From Takifugu bimaculatus (taxonomy: Eukaryota > Chordata > Actinopteri > Tetraodontiformes > Tetraodontidae): DNA of 64,000 bases. A program made the position numbers and the translations under genes. The stretch lies in NCBI GenBank assembly GCA_004026145.2, contig CP034992.1, positions 8,559,154 through 8,623,153 on the forward strand, written 5' to 3'. How positions within the stretch are numbered: the stretch's first letter is position 1; every line of letters starts with the position of its first letter. Below the pieces are notes generated by a model that searched no databases, was not told where the DNA came from, and saw only the letters and a list, made by a program, of their open reading frames with translations. Below, one piece after another: positions 63,738 to 64,000 of the stretch.

Positions 63738-63827
63738 AGTTTGGTTTGGGGCTTTGGCGTCACTTTGCATATGACAACATCTGAGGTTGAAGCATATGTT
63801 CTCATTTCTGCAGCTTCCACCTGCATC

Positions 63828-64000
63828 ATGGCTGTATCTCCCACTCTGCTGGTTTTATTCTGGATTTTTAAACTGACCAGTGCTACTCCGGCGTGGTTCC
63901 AAAACATCTCGACCAGTCTCTTCAACTTGCCTGGAGATATCAAGCTTGGAGGGCTTTTCCCCCTCAACAGGGCTCACCAGCAACCTCAGCCAGAGGACGG
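63828..64000 (+). CDS. tas1r3: tas1r3-like copy 3, exon 1 (cut by window end; frameshifted)
   Basis: [20 protein letters not shown] and what follows are identical to copy 2 up to GLFPLN. Here CTCAACAGGGCTCACC replaces CTCAACGGGCTCACC: one extra A at about 63,969 shifts the frame for the rest of the visible exon. If real, copy 3 is a pseudogene from exon 1 onward; if it is an assembly error the copy could be intact. The remaining exons lie outside the window. Confidence 0.75.
   Translation, partial: MAVSPTLLVLFWIFKLTSATPAWFQNISTSLFNLPGDIKLGGLFPLNRAHQQPQPED

Larger units (their letters stand above)
61297..63827. other. Spacer between tas1r3 copies 2 and 3
   Basis: Near-identical duplicate of 55,257-57,789 (offset about 6,038-6,041), with a few substitutions and single-base indels. 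AATAAA lies at 61858-61863. No gene seen. Confidence 0.8.

Overview
The window is genomic DNA from a vertebrate, almost certainly a teleost fish, most likely a percomorph. Supporting this are spliced vertebrate genes with short GT-AG introns, dense CA/TG, GATA and GGAT microsatellites, fish-type degenerate repeats, and proteins that match pax7, mrps16, errfi1 and tas1r3. No bacterial, viral or CRISPR-like system is present. About 10% of the window is coding.

Layout. (1) 1-9,500, minus strand: the 5' half of pax7. Exons 1-4 (paired domain and octapeptide) lie at 9,076-6,811. The homeobox exons are not in the window, so 1-6,810 is the start of a long intron 4 with AT-rich, enhancer-like blocks. 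(2) 9,500-18,800: intergenic, with microsatellites and a GGAT/GGAC/GC satellite block. (3) 18,870-20,530, plus strand: complete mrps16 (mitochondrial ribosomal protein bS16m). (4) 22,165-28,966, minus strand: complete errfi1 (MIG6), with a noncoding first exon, three coding exons and a 1.9 kb 3' UTR. Its predicted protein stops early inside the EGFR-inhibitory segment. It is convergent with mrps16. (5) 29,200-51,190: 22 kb with no recognisable gene, only microsatellites, a 17-bp minisatellite and degenerate retroelement-like fragments. (6) 51,290-64,000, plus strand: a tandem array of at least three taste receptor type 1 genes of the T1R3 type. Copy 2 is intact (851 residues). Copy 1 carries two one-base frameshifts. 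Copy 3 is cut by the window end and already carries one frameshift.

The most interesting part is the tas1r3 array. A unit of about 6.04 kb is repeated nearly identically. Paralogue identity is strongly mosaic: exons 1, 3a, 5, 6 and some introns are nearly identical, while exons 3b and 4 and introns 2 and 4 are highly diverged. This pattern suggests unequal crossing-over and gene conversion. The genes also have two extra short introns, giving 8 coding exons instead of the 6 of mammalian TAS1Rs. A second point of interest is pax7 exon 3, where the raw sequence shows both a CAGCAG tandem acceptor and a pair of in-frame donors.

pax7, errfi1 and T1R genes all map to human 1p36, so the window appears to be a conserved 1p36-like block. 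mrps16 (human 10q22) lies inside it. All splice structures were inferred by eye from GT-AG sites, reading frame and family alignment, without transcripts.
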